From Microbacterium horticulturae (lineage in GTDB: Bacteria > Actinomycetota > Actinomycetes > Actinomycetales > Microbacteriaceae), in NCBI RefSeq assembly GCF_029094505.1, contig NZ_CP119108.1:744001-808000 (forward strand): a DNA stretch of 64,000 bases, in the 5' to 3' direction. Shown here piece after piece: positions 49,287 to 57,580 of this stretch (its first letter is position 1; each line of letters starts with the position of its first letter). The notes under the pieces were generated by a model. The model was not told where the DNA came from, did not search any database, and saw only the letters and a list, made by a program, of their open reading frames with translations. A program made the position numbers and the translations under genes.

Positions 49287-50546
49287 TTATGATGTGTCGC
49301 GGGCTGAGCCGTCGGCATCCCGCAACGACAGTGTGCGCAACTGCTTGTTGCTCAACAGCGCCGCGATCAGCGCGGTGATCGCGACGCCGTAGATGAGGAA
49401 CGGCACCCAGAGCGCGGTCGCCGACGCGAGCACACCGAACAGCGCCATCGTGAGCGGGCGAAGACTGTCGTCGCCGACCTTGATGATGGAGCCCATCCTT
49501 CCTAGGTAGCTGGGATCGGTGGTGCCGGCGAATGTCGCGCCGAGCAGCACGGAACCGAACCCGGCGCCGAACCCGATGACGACACCCCCGGCGATGACAA
49601 GCCAGAACGGCCCCAGCCCGATCGCGATGATCGCGATGCCCTGTGTGCTGAACGACCAGAACCCCGCGAAGGCTTCGCGGCGCGGGCGCCATTTGAGGAC
49701 GATGGCCGCGCCGACCGTGGCGCCGACTCCTGCGAAGGCACCGAAGACGCCCACGGCCTCGGCGCCCCAGCCTTCCGCCGTCGCTCGAAGGGCGACACCG
49801 ATTCCCATGGCAGGTGCCGCCGCGAGGTTCAGACTCGCGAGGGCGATGACGAGAGTACGCGTCGCCGGAACGTCGCGGAGGTGACGGAATCCGGAGAGGA
49901 TGCCACGCAGCACCGGTTCGCGCTGTGCCCGGGGCAGCGCGAACCGCGGGCGCAGCCAGATGGCGATGAAGGCGACGACCAGGGCGAACGCGACCGCATT
50001 CACCGATGCCGAGCCGGCGAGACCCACTTGCGCGACGATGACACCGCCCATGGCCGAGCCGAGCATGCCCCCGAGCCTGCTCGAGGTCTGCATCGCGGCG
50101 CCGTAGGTGGGCAGGTCAGCTCTTGTGACCATCTGGCGCGAGATAGTCGACGCGGCCGGCTCATAGAACGCGTCGCAGAGACCGAACGCGAGGGCGGCGA
50201 GCAGCAGAACGAACACGGACGGCGCGGTGAGCACGCACCAGATCGCGACGGCGACGAGCACCGCGGTGCGAACGGAGTTGAACAGCACCATGATCTTGCG
50301 GGCGTTCAGCCGATCGGCCAGCACACCGCCGAACAGCAGAGCCAGCGCGCGCGGCACGGCGCCCGCCGCGATGACGAGGCCCGCCAGAGCGGGGGTCGTC
50401 ACTTGCACCGCGGTCCACGCCAGAGCGACGGTCCAGATAGCGTCGCCGGCGTCGGCGATGCCACGCATGAGGATCCACGCGTGAGCGAGACGGTCCCGCC
50501 GAAACGGCGGAGGCTCCCTCAGCTGCTCGAGATCGGGCGACGACAC
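49287..50546 (-). CDS. MFS transporter (enterobactin-exporter / multidrug type)
   Basis: A 419-residue, 12-helix carrier. FGGVLADRLNARKIMVLFN (about 74-92) is the MFS loop 2-3 motif in the form seen in the EntS/NreB-like and macrolide exporter groups. YEPAASTISRQMVTRADLPT (about 128-147) is also typical of that branch. The start GTG at 50546 lies 6 bases after TAGCAT, so the transcript is leaderless and separate from the genes upstream. Substrate unknown. Confidence 0.9.
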   Translation of the reverse strand: MSSPDLEQLREPPPFRRDRLAHAWILMRGIADAGDAIWTVALAWTAVQVTTPALAGLVIAAGAVPRALALLFGGVLADRLNARKIMVLFNSVRTAVLVAVAIWCVLTAPSVFVLLLAALAFGLCDAFYEPAASTISRQMVTRADLPTYGAAMQTSSRLGGMLGSAMGGVIVAQVGLAGSASVNAVAFALVVAFIAIWLRPRFALPRAQREPVLRGILSGFRHLRDVPATRTLVIALASLNLAAAPAMGIGVALRATAEGWGAEAVGVFGAFAGVGATVGAAIVLKWRPRREAFAGFWSFSTQGIAIIAIGLGPFWLVIAGGVVIGFGAGFGSVLLGATFAGTTDPSYLGRMGSIIKVGDDSLRPLTMALFGVLASATALWVPFLIYGVAITALIAALLSNKQLRTLSLRDADGSARDTS

Positions 50547-50552
50547 CCGCTC

Positions 50553-50558
50553 ATGCTA
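50553..50558 (-). promoter_or_regulatory. -10 box TAGCAT of the leaderless MFS gene
   Basis: On the minus strand TAGCAT ends 6 bases before the GTG at 50546. Confidence 0.55.
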
Positions 50559-50566
50559 GACCGGGC

Positions 50567-50920
50567 TCAGTCCACCGCGATGCTCTGCTCATCGTTCAGG
50601 TCGTCCCGCTCGACGGAGGGGCCAGGCGCCGGCTCGGGCACGAGCCGCAGACCGCTCACAGCGTTCGCGGCGATGGCCAGAACTTCGAGCCAGTCGCGAT
50701 TGATCCGCGGCGTCCTGCTGCCGTGGTACTTGAAGACGATCGATGAGCTCTGGTTGATCCAGATCGTCGTCCTCCCATCGCCGGTGGAGGGGTCGTCACG
50801 CCAGCTGAAGGCGAACGGTTCGCGGCGACGCAGCTTGTCTGCGATCACGATCTGCAGATGCGCGAGCGCGCGGTCATCGATATCGACGGCGACATGGCCG
50901 TCATAACTCAGTCGTCCCAT
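50567..50920 (-). CDS. DUF7882-type small protein (often misnamed DNA ligase)
   Basis: A 117-residue protein: MGRLSYDGHVAVDIDDRALA (1-20), then ALAHLQIVIADKLRRREPFAFSW split over 19-41, and TTIWINQSSSIVFKYHG (about 52-68) and LEVLAIAANAVSGLRLVPEP (about 78-97). This pattern recurs in Microbacteriaceae, where copies are labelled ATP-dependent DNA ligase; no ligase motif (KxDG) is present, so that name is not supported. The start lies 13 bases inside the end of the LuxR gene, which implies coupled expression. Function unknown. Confidence 0.75.
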   Translation of the reverse strand: MGRLSYDGHVAVDIDDRALAHLQIVIADKLRRREPFAFSWRDDPSTGDGRTTIWINQSSSIVFKYHGSRTPRINRDWLEVLAIAANAVSGLRLVPEPAPGPSVERDDLNDEQSIAVD

Positions 50921-51567
50921 TCGCCTTCGCTGTTCCTCTTGCGGACCGTTGACGGGCGAAAGCCGTGGTCGATACCCCACAGCACCGCGTTCGCCCGGTT
51001 GGTGACGCCGATGCGGCGATAGCAGGTGCGTATGTGCGTCTTGACCGAGTTGATCGACAGATACATCCGCTCGGCGATCTGATCGTTCGAAAGACCCTGG
51101 GTGATGAGCGCGAGTACTTCGCTTTCGCGCAGGGTGAGCCCTTCCTCGCGGCCCGGCCAATCGTTCCCGATCGGGGTGGCAAAACGGTGCGAATGCGCAT
51201 CCTCGGGCTGCCGTCCGGTGTGTACCGCGATCAGCGCTTCGACGAGCTGCGCTGCGGGCAACTCTTTCGAGAGATACGCATTCGCACCGTTGTCGTGCGA
51301 AGCCTCCACCAATTCTTGGTCGAGGTTCCAGCTGTAGATCGCCACGAGCCGCACATGTCCGTCGCGCACAAGGCCGTGGATGTCGGCCTGATTTCCCGGC
51401 AGGGCTCCGAACGTGTCGTAGAGCGCGATGTCCACGGACGCTGAGGGCGTCCTGTTCGCGTCCAATTCGACCACTTCAACGAGGTCGCTGTAGCTGCGGA
51501 GCATCGCCGCCACCCCCTCGACGACGACCTGATAGTCGTTGACGACAGCGACCCGGATTCGTCCCAC
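50908..51567 (-). CDS. Orphan response regulator, NarL/LuxR type
   Basis: A 219-residue regulator. The receiver (about 1-120) has N10-D11 where most have an acidic pair, phosphoacceptor D51 after IALY, and the conserved Lys101 (YLSKE). The LuxR helix-turn-helix (about 144-195) is clear: LTLRESEVLALITQGLSNDQ and MYLSINSVKTHIRTCYRRIG. No histidine kinase lies nearby. GTG 51567 was chosen because TAATGT stands 7 bases upstream; an in-frame GTG at 51576 lies inside that box. Partner DUF7882 overlaps its 3' end. Target genes unknown. Confidence 0.88.
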   Translation of the reverse strand: MGRIRVAVVNDYQVVVEGVAAMLRSYSDLVEVVELDANRTPSASVDIALYDTFGALPGNQADIHGLVRDGHVRLVAIYSWNLDQELVEASHDNGANAYLSKELPAAQLVEALIAVHTGRQPEDAHSHRFATPIGNDWPGREEGLTLRESEVLALITQGLSNDQIAERMYLSINSVKTHIRTCYRRIGVTNRANAVLWGIDHGFRPSTVRKRNSEGEWDD

Positions 51568-51574
51568 TTTTGTC

Positions 51575-51580
51575 ACATTA
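51575..51580 (-). promoter_or_regulatory. -10 box TAATGT of the LuxR-type gene
   Basis: On the minus strand TAATGT ends 7 bases before the GTG at 51567. Confidence 0.45.
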
Positions 51581-51624
51581 GCCTCAAGAGTCTCACCCTT
51601 CGGGGTGAAGATCGTTGCGTGCGT

Positions 51625-51840
51625 TCACGGTGCGGTGCCGTTCGCGCTCACCGGTTGCGCGGCCGGCTCGTCGGGCCGTTGGCGACGGCGGCGCAGCTCG
51701 GCCATCAGCATCCGTTCCCGCGACCTCAATCGCAGGCAGTCCTCCCGGTCGCGCCCCCGTTCGACCTTCTGGAGTTCGATCAGCAGCTCGCGGATCGTCG
51801 CGGTCTCCGGTGTGAACGTTGCCCGTGGGTGCTCGTCCAT
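51625..51840 (-). CDS. Small charged helical protein, function unknown
   Basis: A 71-residue protein that is mostly one Arg/Glu/Leu-rich helix (ATIRELLIELQKVERGRDRE and LRLRSRERMLMAELRRRRQR, about 14-56) with a flexible Pro/Ala tail. The heptad-like Leu spacing suggests a short coiled coil. The ATG at 51840 has GAGAGG upstream. It lies just before the LuxR-type gene on the same strand, so it could be part of that unit. Not recognised; real-gene status rests on its start site, length and context. Confidence 0.5.
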   Translation of the reverse strand: MDEHPRATFTPETATIRELLIELQKVERGRDREDCLRLRSRERMLMAELRRRRQRPDEPAAQPVSANGTAP

Positions 51841-52109
51841 GAGCCCTGCCTCTCGTCACGGGAGTCCGGAAGATCCGCTCGATGGAGCCGTCTGCCGGAG
51901 AGCATTCACGCTGACGCGGAAGCGCATTCTCCCCCTCGGCTCAGCATGACACTCCTGTGATACCTCGGGGGCCGAATGCCGGTCTTTCACCCCCAGGGGT
52001 GGACCGGCGGCGGACGCCTTCTCCACAGAACCGCGGCATCCCCTCTCATCTTGTCGGCGGTCCGTGTCAGGATGGGGGCGCGGGGATGCCCGCTGACGAG
52101 AGGACTGCC
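51841..52109. other. Gene-free stretch between divergent genes with one strong hairpin
   Basis: Contains a hairpin at 51979-52007 (CCGGTC with GACCGG, inner CACCCC with GGGGTG, a TTT bulge). I see no gene; promoters for both flanking genes must lie here but no clear -10 pair stands out. Confidence 0.5.
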
Positions 52110-53117
52110 ATGACCGCGCCACAGGTGACGCCTCCTGACACTGCGACGTCGAACTCGAAGCTGCTGCGTGCCGCCATCTGGGTGGCGATCGGCGCACTGA
52201 TCGCGGCGGCGATCGTGTGCGTGATCATGGTGCTGCTCGGGTCCGCGAACGGCATCGTCGGTCGCGCATTCCTCACGATCCTGCTCATGGTGGCGTTCTC
52301 GGGGGTCGCGCTGCTCGACACCTATCTCGCGCCGCGTCGGCCGGTCTGGTTCGCCTTGACGAGCATGGTCGTGTGGGTCGTGACGCTGCTGATCGGCGCG
52401 ATCATGATCTGGCTGCCGTTCCGCAGTTTCTTCGAAGACCAGTACGGCGGGGGAGCGGGCCGATTCCTCGCCTTCCTGCTCATCGTGCTGATCCTGCAGC
52501 TGGGCGTGCTGCACGTGCGCCTCTATGTGAAGGCGTGGCACCGCCACCGTGCGACCTTCACCAACATCGTCGCGTGGGTGACGATCGTGCTGGTCGCGCT
52601 GCTGGCTCTCGCGCTCGTGTTCCCGCTCATGCTGCGCGAGTGGGTGCGCTTCTACGACATCTATTGGCGTCTGACGGTCGCCATCGCGATCCTGGCCGCG
52701 GTGGGCACGGCGCTCGTACCGCTCGTGAATGCACTGCTCGCTCCGCATCGTGGCGCTGCGCACCCGACCGCGCCGCAAGGCTGGCCCACGTACGCCGATG
52801 GGTTCACACCCCTCCCGGTGCTGCCCGACGGCCAGCCCGACTGGAACGCCTATTACACCGGGTATCCGACCCAGGTATATCAGGGGGTGGATGCCGCGGC
52901 CGCCGCGCCCGCGCCGGCATGGCCCGCTCCCGAGCAGGCGCCCGCCATCGCGCCTGAGCCGGTCGCTCAGCCGTACGCCGATCCGTACGGTGCGCCGGCC
53001 TCTCCCGACTGGCCGGCTCCCACGCCTCCTTCCGTACAGCCTCCGGTCGCGCAGCCGCCCGCAGCTCCGGGTTACGAGGGCTTCCCGCCTCCGCCGCCGC
53101 TGCCGGGTCAGCGCTGA
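52110..53117 (+). CDS. Membrane protein with a Pro/Ala-rich C-terminal tail
   Basis: A 335-residue protein. After 19 polar residues there are six helices (about 24-46, 55-72, 80-103, 117-138, 152-176 and 185-207). From about 215 to the end it is low-complexity Pro/Ala/Tyr/Gln (YPTQVY, PPVAQPPAAPGYEG), probably an extended cytoplasmic or cell-wall tail. No known domain is recognised. ATG 52110 was chosen for its GAGAGGA site 5 bases upstream; ATG 52086 is in frame too. It precedes the IMPase gene by 31 bases and may be co-transcribed. Confidence 0.75.
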   Translation: MTAPQVTPPDTATSNSKLLRAAIWVAIGALIAAAIVCVIMVLLGSANGIVGRAFLTILLMVAFSGVALLDTYLAPRRPVWFALTSMVVWVVTLLIGAIMIWLPFRSFFEDQYGGGAGRFLAFLLIVLILQLGVLHVRLYVKAWHRHRATFTNIVAWVTIVLVALLALALVFPLMLREWVRFYDIYWRLTVAIAILAAVGTALVPLVNALLAPHRGAAHPTAPQGWPTYADGFTPLPVLPDGQPDWNAYYTGYPTQVYQGVDAAAAAPAPAWPAPEQAPAIAPEPVAQPYADPYGAPASPDWPAPTPPSVQPPVAQPPAAPGYEGFPPPPPLPGQR

Positions 53118-53148
53118 TCGTCGCCGCTACAAGACGTACCGTGGAGAG

Positions 53149-53970
53149 ATGACCGCCGCCGAGACTCCCTCCGACCTCGAACAGCTCGCCAGAGACATCG
53201 CACGCGAGGCCGGTGCCCTCGCGCATCGTCGGCGTGAAGAAGGTGTGCAGATCGCCGCCACGAAGTCGACACTCGCCGACATCGTCACGGCGGCCGATCG
53301 TGAGGTCGAGGCGCTCATCCGGGAGCGCTTGGCACAGAAGCGGCCCGACGACGGCTTCTTCGGCGAGGAATCGGGAGCCGAACAGGGCACCTCGCCGATC
53401 ACCTGGGTGGTGGATCCGATCGACGGAACGGTGAACTATGCCTACGGCATCCCGTCGTACGCCGTGAGCATCGCCGCGGTCGAGGGTGAGCCCGACCCGA
53501 CCCGCTGGCGTGCGCTCGCCGGTGCCGTGTACGCACCCGCTCTCGGTGAGCTCTTCTCCGCAGCGGCCGGGGGCGGTGCATGGCTGCAGGCAGGCGACGC
53601 CGACGCTCACCGGCTCGCCGTGCGCGAGCATGCGCCCGACGCGGGAGCTCTCCTGGCGACCGGGTTCGGCTACGACCCGGCCACGCACGTCGGCGACCTG
53701 GCCAGGCTCGAGCGGGTCATGCCCCTGGCCCGTGACATCCGCCGCATCGGCTCAGCCGCCCTCGACCTCTGCTACGTCGCGGCCGGCCGGCTCGACGGCT
53801 ATTTCGAACGGGGTCTGAACCCCTGGGACCACGCCGCCGGCGCGCTCGTGGTCGAAGAGGCCGGCGGTCGTGTGGGCGGCCTGCCGGGCGGGCGACCCGG
53901 CACCCCGCTGACGATCGCCGCCGGCGCGGAACTGTTCGTAAGACTCGACGAGGCCATCGACGGACGCTGA
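53149..53970 (+). CDS. Inositol-monophosphatase-family phosphatase
   Basis: A 273-residue Mg-dependent phosphatase. The metal motif GEESG (about 67-71) is followed by VVDPIDGTVNYAYGIPSYAV (about 86-105), the WVxDPIDGTxNF signature with its metal-binding Asps, and GLNPWDHAAGALVVEEAGGR (about 222-241) holds the third metal ligand. Substrates of the family include inositol-1-phosphate, histidinol phosphate and fructose bisphosphate; which applies here is not clear. The ATG at 53149 has GTGGAGAG just upstream. Confidence 0.92.
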   Translation: MTAAETPSDLEQLARDIAREAGALAHRRREEGVQIAATKSTLADIVTAADREVEALIRERLAQKRPDDGFFGEESGAEQGTSPITWVVDPIDGTVNYAYGIPSYAVSIAAVEGEPDPTRWRALAGAVYAPALGELFSAAAGGGAWLQAGDADAHRLAVREHAPDAGALLATGFGYDPATHVGDLARLERVMPLARDIRRIGSAALDLCYVAAGRLDGYFERGLNPWDHAAGALVVEEAGGRVGGLPGGRPGTPLTIAAGAELFVRLDEAIDGR

Positions 53971-54139
53971 CGATATATCAGCCGCCGTGCATGGCATTTT
54001 CAGATTCGTCGGGGTAGTGTTTACCCATTCGTTATCTTCGTCCCCCGAACGGCGAAGATGATCATCTTTCTACGACCGTCTGTTGCCCCCCAGCGACCTG
54101 ACCCGAGAGATCGCCTCCCCGTTGTCTTCTGACGCCCCT

Positions 54140-55552
54140 ATGGCTGAGCCCGCGCGCTCGCGACGCTCCGCCCGTACCGCACCTACGCCTGTTCAGGCGT
54201 CGGCGGATGCGCAGATCAGCAGGTCTGAACTGCGTCGTCGTGTGACGGCGCCGGTCGAGCGTCCCTCGGTCATCTGGGGAGAGAAGAAGGATGCCGCGAC
54301 TCCGGCGCCTACGCCTGTGAAGCCGGATGCTGCGGTCGCCGTGCCGGCACCCGTGACCGAACCCGTGCGGGCGGTCGAGGCTCCGGCCTCCTCCGAATCG
54401 CAGGTGCCCCTCACGCGCCGTGCGCGTCGCCTGGCCACCGGTCAGACCCCCATCATCCCGTCGACGCCCCCGGAAGCCGTCTCGACGGCCGCGATCGCCC
54501 TCCCCGCCACGGCGTCGTTCTCGGTGCCGGCGCCCGCGTCGAAGCCGCAGTCTGAGCCCGAGGCCGCGCCGCAGCGGGCACCCGAGCCCGCGGCATCCAC
54601 TTCCGTTCCGGAGCCCGAGCCCGCGGCATCCACCCCCGTCGAATCCGTCGACGAGTTCGAGGCCGCCGCGCGGCTGTTCTCGTTCACCGGTGAGACGCCC
54701 GTGCAGCGCGACGAGAACGAGTTCGTCGCCGAGCGAGTGGTCGAGGATGAGCCCGAGAAGACGGCTCCAGCTTCCAAGAAGAAGCACAAGGCCCCCCGCA
54801 GGCGTGCCACGACACGCACCTCGCTCAAGCGCATGGCGACCGCATCCGCCACGCTCGGTGCGATCGTCGCGGTCGGTCTGCTCGCCGTCGGCACGACGAT
54901 GCCCGCTGAAGCGGTCGCCGCAGTCGACCAGCAGCTGACCGGGGTCGCACCCAACCAGCAGGCGGGGGATGTCACGGCGTCCAGCGACGACGAGATTCAG
55001 GCGTATGTTGCGCCGGGTGATGCCCAGCCGGTGGCCGGCGAACTCGACCGCACCAGCAACTACAGCACCGCGACGCTCGTCGAGATGGCCGGGACCACAG
55101 GCATCTCGAATGCCTCGAGCGCGGTGTTCACGAACAACCCGTTGTGCGATGTGCAGTGGCCGTTCGCGGTGGGCGTGTCGATCTCATACGGGTTCGGTCC
55201 GCGTCCGGGCGAGTTCCACGAGGGTGTTGACTTCACTCCCGGCAACGGCGCTCACGTGCAGGCGATCGCCGACGGCACAGTCCGGGTGGCTCAAGAGGGT
55301 TACCAGGGCTATGGGGTCGCGGTCATCATCGACCACGTGATCGACGGGCAGCACGTCGCGAGCCTGTACGGCCACATGCAGTACGGGTCGCTGCAGGTGC
55401 ACGCCGGCGAGAAGGTCAAGGTCGGCCAGTACATCGGCCGTACCGGCAACACCGGGTACTCGTTCGGCGCGCACACGCACGTCGAGATCCGTCAGAACGG
55501 CGTGACGCCGATCGACCCGCTGCCGTGGCTGCGGGCGCACAACAAGTGCTGA
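54140..55552 (+). CDS. M23-family peptidoglycan endopeptidase with a long N-terminal region
   Basis: A 470-residue envelope hydrolase. Residues 1-230 are disordered Pro/Ala/Glu-rich and basic, then a membrane anchor or signal (about 235-260, ASATLGAIVAVGLLAVGTT), so the C-terminal enzyme faces outside. The LytM domain (about 335-465) has the zinc ligands H360 and D364 in FHEGVDF and H447 within HTHVEI, with H445 and YGHM as catalytic parts. It likely cuts peptide cross-links during growth. Start is uncertain: ATG 54140 used; TTG 54083 would add 19 residues. tRNA genes follow. Confidence 0.9.
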   Translation: MAEPARSRRSARTAPTPVQASADAQISRSELRRRVTAPVERPSVIWGEKKDAATPAPTPVKPDAAVAVPAPVTEPVRAVEAPASSESQVPLTRRARRLATGQTPIIPSTPPEAVSTAAIALPATASFSVPAPASKPQSEPEAAPQRAPEPAASTSVPEPEPAASTPVESVDEFEAAARLFSFTGETPVQRDENEFVAERVVEDEPEKTAPASKKKHKAPRRRATTRTSLKRMATASATLGAIVAVGLLAVGTTMPAEAVAAVDQQLTGVAPNQQAGDVTASSDDEIQAYVAPGDAQPVAGELDRTSNYSTATLVEMAGTTGISNASSAVFTNNPLCDVQWPFAVGVSISYGFGPRPGEFHEGVDFTPGNGAHVQAIADGTVRVAQEGYQGYGVAVIIDHVIDGQHVASLYGHMQYGSLQVHAGEKVKVGQYIGRTGNTGYSFGAHTHVEIRQNGVTPIDPLPWLRAHNKC

Positions 55553-55605
55553 CCACGGTGCGTCACGGACGCGGTGCTCGGTTCGGTAATCGCGCGTTGC
55601 TCTGA

Positions 55606-55611
55606 TATTCT
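55606..55611 (+). promoter_or_regulatory. Likely -10 box TATTCT of the tRNA-Thr/tRNA-Met unit
   Basis: TATTCT sits 28 bases before tRNA-Thr in a run of Ts unusual for this DNA (GATATTCTTTTCTGG). Confidence 0.5.
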
Positions 55612-55638
55612 TTTCTGGTTGCCCGCAGTGACGGGAAC

Positions 55639-55710
55639 GCCCCGATAGCTCAGTGGCAGAGCACTTCCATGGTAAGGAAGGGGTCGTCAGTTCAATCCTG
55701 ACTCGGGGCT
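55639..55710 (+). tRNA. tRNA-Thr (GGT)
   Basis: Acceptor GCCCCGA (55639-55645) pairs with TCGGGGC (55703-55709), discriminator T. The anticodon stem CTTCC/GGAAG holds the loop ATGGTAA with anticodon GGT. D arm GCTC/GAGC and T arm with GTTCAATCC are present. CCA is not encoded. Confidence 0.95.
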
Positions 55711-55744
55711 CGCACGCATCACGGTTTCGATCGGGATGCCTCGC

Positions 55745-55818
55745 GGCAGGGTAGCTCAGTTGGTGAGAGCGCACGACTCATAATCGTGAGGTCGCGGGTT
55801 CAAGCCCCGCTCCTGCTA
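55745..55818 (+). tRNA. tRNA-Met (CAT)
   Basis: Acceptor GGCAGGG (55745-55751) pairs with TCCTGCT (55811-55817) with G-T pairs at both ends; discriminator A. The anticodon stem CACGA/TCGTG holds CTCATAA with anticodon CAT. The body closely follows elongator tRNA-Met; a tRNA-Ile2 needing lysidine is a less likely alternative. CCA is not encoded. Confidence 0.92.
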
Positions 55819-55824
55819 CAGATC

Positions 55825-55850
55825 AAAACCCCCGGATTTCCGGGGGTTTT
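55825..55850 (+). terminator. Strong intrinsic terminator after tRNA-Met
   Basis: AAAACCCCCGG (55825-55835) pairs perfectly with CCGGGGGTTTT (55840-55850) across ATTT, and the stem ends in a T run. This is the clearest terminator of the window. Confidence 0.92.
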
Positions 55851-56209
55851 GTCGTCTGTGTTCTGGGTTCCATCTGCCACCCGCAGCGGCTTGTGTTTGG
55901 AAGGCTCGCCCTCGAGAGGGGGACTCTCGGGCGACACCGTAGGACAGCTCCCCTGCGGTTCTTCGCGCATCGGCTTGTCTCTGCTGCGGCCTACTCGTGC
56001 AGGCTCGAGAGCTCGGACTCGCTTGATACGCACTGGCCGCGCTACGACGCCGGTGTGCAGCGCACCTCGGTTGAAACTCATGGGCACGAGTCGGGCGACC
56101 GCGGCAGCCGCCCCGTCGCAGCAGGTTTCGCGGCGTGAACGGCTCTTCAAGCGACATTATCCCCGAGCTAAAATGAGTGTTTCCTCCTTCAAGTGTCGTA
56201 GATAAGTGC
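55851..56209. other. Gene-free stretch between the tRNA unit and the DUF222-HNH gene
   Basis: No convincing gene. One hairpin stands out (GAGAG/CTCTC with CGCCC/GGGCG and a 2-base bulge, about 55907-55933). The last 60 bases are AT-richer and lead into the -10 box of the HNH gene. I looked for a copy of the tRNA-Met 3' end that would mark an attachment site and found none. Confidence 0.5.
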
Positions 56210-56215
56210 TAATCT
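56210..56215 (+). promoter_or_regulatory. -10 box TAATCT of the leaderless HNH gene
   Basis: TAATCT ends 6 bases before the ATG at 56222. Confidence 0.6.
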
Positions 56216-56221
56216 AGATGT

Positions 56222-57532
56222 ATGGATGAAGAGGCGGTGTTCCCGGAGGAACCGGTCGAGCGTGCCGATGACCTCTTCGTGTTGCGGAGCATGTTCGAGT
56301 CGGCCGAGGCTGACCAGTATGAGGCGAACCGGGCTGCGGCGCGGCGGGCGGAGCAGCTCGCTGACATCCTCGATTTCGCGGCCTCGAATTGGGGTCTGTA
56401 TGTGGATCGGCCGATGAAGGCGGGCTCTGCCGGGTCGGTGGAGGAGTGGGCGGAGCGGTGCGCGGCGATCGAGGCCGGGTCGCGGATGTGCCTGTCTGAG
56501 ACTGAGGTGCATCGTCTGGCGGGCGCGGCCCGGGCGGGGCGACGGCAGTTGCCGGGCTTGTGGCATCTGGTCCACGAGGGGTTTGCCACCCCCAGGCATG
56601 TGGAAGCCGCCGCAGGCCACCTGTCGGGCATCGCCGGCAATCGTGAGTTGCTCGCCCGGTACGACCAGGCGCTGGCTGAGCTGGCGGTGACGGTGAGTAT
56701 CGGGGTGTTCCGACGCAAGGCGAAAGAGATCGCACACCTGCTCACAGGGGCGACCGCCGCGCAGAAGCATGCGCAGGCGCTGACCGCCCGCAAGGTCGTG
56801 GTCACCGATCTCGCCGATGACATGTCGTGGTTGTCGATCCTGATGCCCACCCGGCGGGCGCGGGCGGTCTTCCGCCGGGCGACCTCGAGTGCGAAGCACC
56901 TCGCCAAGAACAAGCGCGAAGACCGCACCCGCCACCAGTTGCGTGCTGACCTGTGTGCGGACTGGCTGGAGGGCAAGAACACCGACCAGGCGGTGGTCAC
57001 GAAGGTGTTCGTCACCATCCCCCTGGACCGGCTCGCACCCGGCGCCCGGGCATCGGTACGCGACCACGTCCCCGGCCGGAAAGGGCTGAACCTGAACCGG
57101 GAAGCCCTGATCCCCGGTGAGGGCCCCATCGATGACGCGACCGCCCGGCAGATCCTCCTGGACGAGGGCGCGTTCACCCGGGTGGTTACTGACCCGGTCA
57201 CCGGGGTGATCCTGGACATGGACCGCCGTTCCCGCAGGGCGACGCCCGCGCAACGGGCCTGGCTGGCGTTATGGCACGGCACGTGTGTGCGAGATGGATG
57301 CGACCGGCTCGCCCTCGATGCCGACATCGACCACTGGTGCCAGTACCACGGGCCCAGCCGAGGCCCCACGAACATCGCGAACCTCGAACCGGAGTGCGAC
57401 CCTGACCATTCGATCAAAGACGTCACCAAGATCAAACATCGACGCCGAGCAGACCAGAGCATTCAACTCGAGTTCCCCACCGGACACCGCACCAGACCCA
57501 CCCCCGAACTACCCGACGACCCACCATTCTGA
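56222..57532 (+). CDS. DUF222 / HNH-endonuclease-domain protein (13E12-like family)
   Basis: A 436-residue protein. The N-terminal two thirds are the helical DUF222 region, with WAERCAAIEAGSRMCLSETE and GLWHLVHEGFATPRHVEAA as typical parts. The C-terminal HNH core (about 350-405) has C-R-D-G-C, LDADIDHW with its first His, NIANLEPECDPDH with the Asn and second His, and a CxxC-like zinc pair. Such proteins are abundant and repeated in actinobacteria and often mobile, yet their role is unproven; nuclease activity is inferred. It stands alone after a tRNA unit. Confidence 0.9.
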   Translation: MDEEAVFPEEPVERADDLFVLRSMFESAEADQYEANRAAARRAEQLADILDFAASNWGLYVDRPMKAGSAGSVEEWAERCAAIEAGSRMCLSETEVHRLAGAARAGRRQLPGLWHLVHEGFATPRHVEAAAGHLSGIAGNRELLARYDQALAELAVTVSIGVFRRKAKEIAHLLTGATAAQKHAQALTARKVVVTDLADDMSWLSILMPTRRARAVFRRATSSAKHLAKNKREDRTRHQLRADLCADWLEGKNTDQAVVTKVFVTIPLDRLAPGARASVRDHVPGRKGLNLNREALIPGEGPIDDATARQILLDEGAFTRVVTDPVTGVILDMDRRSRRATPAQRAWLALWHGTCVRDGCDRLALDADIDHWCQYHGPSRGPTNIANLEPECDPDHSIKDVTKIKHRRRADQSIQLEFPTGHRTRPTPELPDDPPF

Positions 57533-57580
57533 GCGGCGCCCACGCGGTTCACTCGTGCGCGGCGACTGCCGTCATGATGT

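Noticed and set aside
50567..50920. ATP-dependent DNA ligase
   Set aside because: The name is attached to similar proteins in databases, but the KxDG nucleotidyl-lysine motif and the needed length are absent.
53971..54139. c-di-AMP (ydaO-type) riboswitch before the M23 peptidase gene
   Set aside because: Such elements precede some actinobacterial cell-wall hydrolases, but the 169 bases here lack the conserved core stems and purine-rich motifs.
55745..57532. Integrated element using the tRNA-Met 3' end as attachment site
   Set aside because: No integrase and no direct repeat of the tRNA end were found downstream.
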